A program made the translations under genes and the position numbers. 13,037 bases of DNA from Phoronis ovalis. Lineage: Eukaryota; Phoronida; Phoronidae. The notes beneath the pieces are model-generated. The model was not told the DNA's origin. It saw only the letters and a list, made by a program, of their open reading frames with translations, and did not search any database. Location of the stretch: positions 1 through 13,037 of the forward strand of contig JAOXYB010040905.1 of NCBI GenBank assembly GCA_028565635.1. Reading direction: 5' to 3'. Position 1 is the first letter of the stretch, and every line of letters starts with the position of its first letter. This document shows, piece by piece, positions 7,855-13,037 of this stretch.

Positions 7855-8919
7855 TGTAAGGATAGTGCAGTTTGAAGTTTCAAGCTAGTCACATGACAAT
7901 CTCAAACAGGTTTTAGAGGAAACCCCTGCCAAACCAATTCGAAATTTCTCATGTGGACAGTGTAGTTGCCATCCAAATGCACATTTGGTATAAATAATAA
8001 ATACCTCAAGTTTTCTTTGTTATGTTCATGATATATCGAAGCAATCAATTTTAGTGATTACACTTAAATAATTTAAATGTGACTACTGGTTTCTATTTTA
8101 TTATTAATCTTTTTAATTATATGCATACATAATTATTCATAATATGTTTAGCCTAATATTGTTATGAGTATCAATATTGTTTCTTTAACTTGTAGTTGTT
8201 TTGTGCACCTAAGTATGTGAAAAACTTACCTTGTAAGGAATGAATACCTGCATTTTCATAGATATATGTTAGGATTATATTGCCATGTCTCATTGTGTTT
8301 TAGTAGGAGCCAAGGTTTTGTTCCTTTTGTGTCACCTCATTCTGGGAATCTGTCCTCAGATTTGTTATTAATAATCACAAGCCTTCTTTCTGGCTGATAT
8401 TGCTTTTAGTGACTTGGGATGGGGAGTATGCATCATACATACTCACACTTTTTGGCAGTGTAAACCCAGCCACCATTCTTAACTGAGAAAACTGCCATAA
8501 GCTACCATGTATGTAACATTGCTAATGTGAAGGCAAACCAGGTGCAAAAATAACATGCACAGATAGTTTTGAACATCTGGATAGCATACACTTCTTATAG
8601 GAAGGAGCTCATCAGTTCTACATTTAGAACTGTTTGTTATCTTTACATATTCAATTGGTAACTACAAGTATTGAGCATGAGTAACAGAATTGTGACTTTG
8701 GTTTTGCAGCAGGATTAATGTGCCAGGGACCTCGTTGTTGAAAACATTGTGAAATTATGATATTAGCGAGAACATGTGACGAGGTACCAGAGGTAGCACA
8801 GGTGGTCTTAAGGTGCCCAGAAAATTTTGAAATAATGGTGTCATTTCCTTGCATTTCATGCATTCTGGGCAACAATTTAAATAATTTTGATAAATCTTAA
8901 TCTAGCATAAGATTTAGCT
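7855..8919. other. AT-rich non-coding stretch with weak exon-like spots on the minus strand
   Basis: No gene recognised. On the minus strand a strong donor CAAG|GTAAGT (8224-8229) follows an 18-nt segment (8230-8247) preceded by CAG. Another segment, 8447-8482, has acceptor TTTTCTCAG and donor GTGAGT. Both are open in more than one frame. A minus-strand frame at 8651-8875 is long but resembles nothing I know. Confidence 0.35.
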
Positions 8920-8924
8920 TTCTT

Positions 8925-8986
8925 GCCTGAGGGGAGACGAAAATGCGTTAGTCTCACACAAAATATGTGGGACTTGGCAGGTCTAC
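8925..8986. repeat. Possible dispersed-repeat fragment
   Basis: A short stretch with more G+C than its neighbours, ending GACTTGGCAGGTCTA (8971-8985). It closely matches GACTTGGCAGACCTA at 11995-12009 (13 of 15 positions). The shared word and the base composition suggest related repeat fragments; the family is not known to me. Confidence 0.3.
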
Positions 8987-10148
8987 ATGATTTATAGAAT
9001 CATAACTTTACAATGTTTTCGACAACAAGCCCCTGATACATATTTTTGATTCATACAACATAGGTATAATTAAAAAAAAAATTGGAGGATACATTAACAT
9101 TGTGAAGTACCTTGCTTTGAACTGAACTAAATAATCATAAGACATTATCTGTAGTCAGGGTATCAGCTATTTTAAAGCAAATTTTAACAAAAAACAGTTA
9201 GTATAGTTATCAATGTTATCTTTTAATATTTTAAAACTTTTACTTTGATGTGATTGTTGGCATTACAAATGAACAAAAGCTGCAAATTTTAGACTATAAG
9301 AAAAATCATGACTTATATTTATTCTTTATGCAGTGTGCACTGCAAGGTACAGTTAAAAAAAGTCCAGTGTATCATGTTTGTGAATGAAACCCTCTAGGTT
9401 GTATTTAATAGTACAGTGAAATTTTCTCAAGTTTCAAGCTGTTGAGTCATCTTGCATGTAATTTTTAAATACTTAACCATACATTCCCCTGCAGGCCTGT
9501 TAAACTACTCAGTCATCTTTTGTTGTTATATTTTTTTACCCTGCATAGTTTCTATTAAAACTTCAATTATACTTTGTAAAATTTGTTAAGGGTTAAAGTA
9601 TTAGTTGGGCCAGACCATAAAATTATATCTCAAGTTGTTATAATCATAATGCATTTGATAAGGTAACATGGCAATTTTCTCACACAATTTGGTATTAACT
9701 TCTCACCTTACACATAACTTTCAAAAGACATTTAGTATTTCTATAACATTTGCAGTCTATTATAATACAAAAACACAGATCATTTTACAACACTTAATAC
9801 TTGATGTTCTGTCAAGGAAAGCATATTTAGTTATGGTCATTTCTCATGGCATTTGGGATATTAACAGTGAACAATTAATTTTCAGAATTGTGAATTACCG
9901 TAATCATTTTTTATATAAATCACCCTTTGGTTTTCTTCTTTCCACTGACATTTCTTTCTTCTCTAACCAAATTCTAAATTATGTAATAGCTCACAGTTCG
10001 TAGTTTTAGGACATTGACCATAGTTAGCAATGTTTTTTTTAAATGAGCATTACTATTTATTACAGATCCTGTTTACAATACATGTAATAGTTTATACTGT
10101 TGGTTCAGATGCCAGTTTGCATAATATGTATTTCATTGTTCTGAGCAG
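8987..10148. other. AT-rich non-coding stretch
   Basis: Nothing recognised. The plus-strand open frame at 9668-10003 (111 codons) has a biased translation rich in Ile, Phe, Ser and Asn with no domain, and lacks flanking splice or promoter signals that would support it. Confidence 0.5.
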
Positions 10149-10171
10149 GTTACTGGCATAAAAATGAAAAA
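10149..10171 (+). CDS. Candidate 23-nt microexon of the plus-strand gene (weak)
   Basis: Acceptor TTTCATTGTTCTGAGCAG, then 23 nt, then a full GTAAGT donor. In the phase left by the 3952-4018 exon it reads GYWHKNEK, giving FYQP-GYWHKNEK across the join. Composition fits the charged first exon, but such short matches arise by chance in 9 kb of sequence. It is an alternative to, or could follow, the 6265 candidate only if the phases allow. Confidence 0.22.
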
Positions 10172-11848
10172 GTAAGTTAAGCTCATTGCATTTGTTGCCA
10201 TTTTAATAACACACTTGAGAGTTAACCTAAAGCATGAATTCTGTTTATATATAGCTAAAAGTATATGTAATTCCCAATCAGAAAATTAACATTTTTTGGA
10301 ATATGCATGAAAAAAGTAATTTAGTCTTTAGCCACTTATGCTGGCTGTTCACGCTAGACATTTCAAATACCTTTGGCAGGGAATTTCATCTGATTTTCAT
10401 AGTCTTGGATATTGTATGGCTGACTAAAAATTTGAAGAAAGAAAGCGTATAAAACCAATAGGTTTGCTGCCTGATATAGCAGTAACCATAATAAACATAT
10501 TTATTCCTTCAGCATCAGCTTTTTTAATAGATCAAGACCTGACAATTTTTATCCCTTGAATTACTTGATTTTGCCATGTTCCTCTAGGGAAATTAAGTAA
10601 CAGTTTTTTTTATTTTTGCAATGAGTATTATATTCTGTAATTACAAAAATGACACAAAAAATAGCAAACCAAATATTACATCACAGTTGAATTGTACTAT
10701 GTGCCATGAATGTATATGATCGCTTATATGCATTTTTAAAAAAAAAATTATGCTTCCAGGCTGCTGCCATTTCAACAGTATCATGTAAAAAATTAATTTA
10801 TAATCATAGTCCAGTTTGTTTATTTTTGTTAATTATGGCATATCCAATGTACATATATTTCTTCTGTATTGATTTTGGAATTCTAGCACAACATAATTGA
10901 AGAAATAATCTCAAAAGAGACTAATAAATCTTCTAACATTTAAATCTCTTGAAATTTGACCAACATTATAGATTTTTCCTGTCCTCTTTCAAACTTATGA
11001 AAACTTATTAAAAAGTTCATGGTGATATGATACACATTTTTGGTAATTCTTTGACATCCCACAACAACAGCTCTTGGTTACAAGTGTGGTAGTTCTATAT
11101 TATATGTTGAATTATAGGAAGGCTAAACCTTTCAGAATTTAGTGTCTTTAACCTAATCCTGTCTCCAATATGCTGTATGTTATGGTAAGATAAGTTGTGA
11201 AGCCTGTAGTTTGTCTGGGAAACCAAGTTTTTATCATTATTTGGATCACTGTTATCTAGAAACTGGATTGCCTGGATTATTAGTTTAAGTATGGGTAAGA
11301 TATATTCAAGTGTAAATGCAGCTACAGTAATTACTATTTAATAAATAAAAAAGCAACAACATATTTTCCCAGAGTTTTAATATTATTCCAAGGCTTTAGT
11401 ATTAATTACAATTTCACTCAGACAAGGAAACCATTTTTCCAGGCTTGCTATAAGACTTAATAAGTCCTTGAGATGAAGCATATCAGATGTTGCTGATATT
11501 TGCCTTGTATGCAAATGTTTCTGTGTTTTTGTCCCTATAGCACTATAGATGTCACATGGAATTTGTAAGTTTTACAGAACAGAGAGTTACAGGGATTGGT
11601 TAATTATCCCCCCTCTCACTGCTAGACTAGTTACTATGGGTGCAAACTTCACATAACAAGCATTCCACCAGATTGGGTGACATCTGATAGGCAAAACACA
11701 AATTAAATGGCTACCAGTTTGTGTATTCCCACTGAGTTCTTCATATTATTTTTGGAATTTAGCTTTACAGATGTTGCTTACAAGGCAATCATTGACCAGT
11801 TCCTGTTTGTTGAACAAAAATGTATTAATTTTGTCAAATTGAATTTTA
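10172..11848. other. AT-rich non-coding stretch
   Basis: No gene recognised. A 24-nt segment at 11541-11564 sits between a pyrimidine-rich acceptor (GTCCCTATAG) and GTAAGT and reads HYRCHMEF, but there is no independent support. Plus-strand frames at 10706-10900 and 11707-11928 look like AT-rich shadows. Confidence 0.45.
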
Positions 11849-12260
11849 CTACTTTTTCAGACCCATGGGGGTGTACTTCACAGATGCCAGGGTCGGCAAA
11901 AACATGTGGGATATTAATGTTTTTGTGACGTCATTTGTATATGGAAATAAGAAAATTAGCAAAATGTTACTGGGTGTCACCTGCCAAAGCTGGTGACTTG
12001 GCAGACCTAGTACTTACATCCCAGGGAAGGTCAAAATCAATCAAAGAGTTGGTCCATGTGTGTGAATGCTGAATCGGGAATGTTTTCAAACAGTCGTGTA
12101 ACATGTATTATGTGTTTAGGGTATATTTGGAGTGCAAACCTGGAAAAGGGCCTCTTTTTTTAAGCGAACTGGTGAAAACCCTTTTGGAAAACAAAATCTC
12201 TAGAAATGAGAGTTTGGCAGCACACCCACATCTATAAAAAAAGGCCAGTACCCCCTGGGG
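11849..12260. repeat. Probable repeat-derived block with overlapping minus-strand open frames
   Basis: An island richer in G+C than its flanks, with CTGCCAA-TTGGCAG as an inverted pair at 11982-12004. It ends with a stretch containing GGCAGCACACCC and GTACCCCCTGGGG, reminiscent of the tail after the 7674 tandem repeat (GGCCGCACACCCC, GTACCCCTGGG). On the minus strand, a frame with ATG at 12104 and TAA at 11967 (45 codons; includes WTNSLIDFDLPWDVS) overlaps another open frame of 54 codons ending at 11849 (includes PTLASVKYTPMGLKK). Shared wording with other islands favours a dispersed element over a host gene. Confidence 0.4.
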
Positions 12261-12366
12261 TTCAAGCTACTATTGTATGCATATTGTCTATAAACAGACA
12301 TGTGCTAATTACAATTACCTCAGGAGTATAGGAATAAATTCAATTAACAATGTGTGTATATTGACT

Positions 12367-12648
12367 TCACATGTTCTTCATAGGCATTGTTGGTACTTTG
12401 AACTGCAACTGGCTCTCTGCCAACTCGGCTACTCTTTATAGTAATCTGCACATTGTAGAACTCACTTCCACAGGCAATGTGTCACTTGGGTGGATTACTA
12501 TTTCTAGCTTCCAACTTGTGAGTTCATATATTGTCAAGTATGGATCAGTTTTTGTCTTGATACCAGATATGAACCCCGCATTTTGGCCGTTTGGTAGAAA
12601 TATGTGTCTTCTTTTGATGTTACTTAGACATGATAAGTGGGCAAGAAC
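12367..12648 (-). pseudogene. Coding-like minus-strand frame broken by one stop
   Basis: From 12648 down to 12439 the minus strand is open for 70 codons without an ATG at its start. It has a balanced, soluble-looking composition (for example RRHIFLPNGQNAGFISG, KTDPYLTIYELTSW, VIHPSDTLPVEVSS). A TAA at 12436-12438 interrupts it, after which the same frame continues protein-like (RVAELAESQLQFKVPT) to a TGA at 12367. The opposite strand has a 105-codon open frame (12371-12688), but its translation is Leu/Val/Ser-rich and hydrophobic and is more likely the shadow. I know no family for either. This could be a decayed gene, a piece of a mobile element, or an exon ending at the GTGAGT donor before the stop. 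Confidence 0.35.
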
Positions 12649-12679
12649 TCAAGGATCAGGAACACATCCTTGCCCACTT
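12635..12679. repeat. Imperfect inverted repeat (14-bp arms, 8-nt bulge)
   Basis: AAGTGGGC (12635-12642), bulge AAGAACTC, AAGGAT (12651-12656), 9-nt loop, ATCCTT (12666-12671), GCCCACTT (12672-12679). All 14 arm bases pair. The bulge looks like a small local duplication of AAG-AACTC. Confidence 0.7.
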
Positions 12680-12689
12680 TCAAGATGAG

Positions 12690-13037
12690 TACCCACGTGG
12701 ATCTTTGGACATAATCTTCAAAATTGGATGCTAGACAATATCCAAAGAGTGTAAAATAGAGTTAACAAATTAGTTGGGACAGAAAATCGTACATGTTTAA
12801 AGAATTTCACATTGTTGACACATTGGAATATTTGTAAGCATATAATAAATACAAAAAATACCATATCCCCTATCCTACGTAATTTAAATTTATAATAGGA
12901 TGCAATTGCAAATCACAATATGAACATTTTGTAGATTCAGTAGTATTAATACTATGGTATAACTAGAAAGCCTTTTAGCAAAGGCAGGGTTGCTCATATT
13001 GGCTTTTATGAACGTTAAATGACCTCCAAGTTACCTT
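12690..13037. other. AT-rich right flank, nothing recognised
   Basis: No reading frame, RNA gene or repeat family seen. Two perfect short palindromes occur, TGCAATTGCA (12901-12910) and TAGTATTAATACTA (12941-12954), neither rare in AT-rich DNA. Confidence 0.5.

Noticed and set aside
2352-8461. Word TTTGGCAGTGT found three times
   Set aside because: Eleven-base matches are expected by chance in 13 kb, and the flanks do not align.
8651-8875. Minus-strand 74-codon frame
   Set aside because: Composition is fairly protein-like, but there are no splice sites, partner frame or family resemblance; kept only as part of the non-coding stretch.
9668-10003. Plus-strand 111-codon frame
   Set aside because: AT-driven composition, no splice, promoter or domain support.
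11541-11564. 24-nt candidate microexon reading HYRCHMEF
   Set aside because: Acceptor and donor are fair, but it is short, and several similar chance combinations exist in this AT-rich stretch.
12371-12688. Plus-strand 105-codon frame, including a possible 134-nt exon at 12384-12517 with a GTGAGT donor
   Set aside because: The translation looks less protein-like than the opposite strand, and its entry phase does not fit an exon following the 10149-10171 candidate.
12901-12954. Perfect palindromes TGCAATTGCA and TAGTATTAATACTA
   Set aside because: Short AT-rich palindromes are common by chance in DNA of this composition.

Overview
The window is AT-rich animal DNA with spliced genes, long introns, repeat relics and very little coding sequence. 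A bivalve or other mollusc is the best guess. It rests on sparse short exons in AT-rich DNA, recurring ACATGTA-type words, and a degenerate segment ending GACAGACGGAC next to GACCCCAAAAT, a wording typical of mollusc dispersed repeats. The species cannot be fixed from the sequence alone.

Left part (about 650-3572, minus strand): a complete LSM5 gene. Five coding exons can be joined in frame across four introns into a 90-residue Sm-like protein, with matching splice phases and recognisable Sm1 and Sm2 motifs. Intron 2 looks like a U12-type (minor spliceosome) intron: its donor is a perfect GTATCCTTT, a TCCTTTAC branch-like site lies just before the acceptor, and there is no pyrimidine tract. 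The intron splits the codon of the conserved Sm1 asparagine.

Centre-left (3573-3951): a compact head-to-head promoter. It holds a canonical ETS site (ACCGGAAGT), a run of three nuclear-receptor-like half-sites and a small CpG-rich stretch. Plus-strand transcription leads to an unidentified gene whose first coding exon (3952-4018) has a good start context and ends at GTATGT.

Rest (4019-13037): mostly AT-rich sequence that is probably the long first intron or introns of the plus-strand gene. No later exon can be called with confidence; a few phase-compatible candidates are listed. Three islands stand out: a degenerate tandem repeat at 7674-7826 followed by a GC-rich tail, a probable repeat-derived block at 11849-12260, and a block at 12367-12680 with coding-like minus-strand reading broken by a stop, next to a long imperfect hairpin. 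No tRNA, rRNA, CRISPR array, intact transposon or bacterial operon structure was seen.
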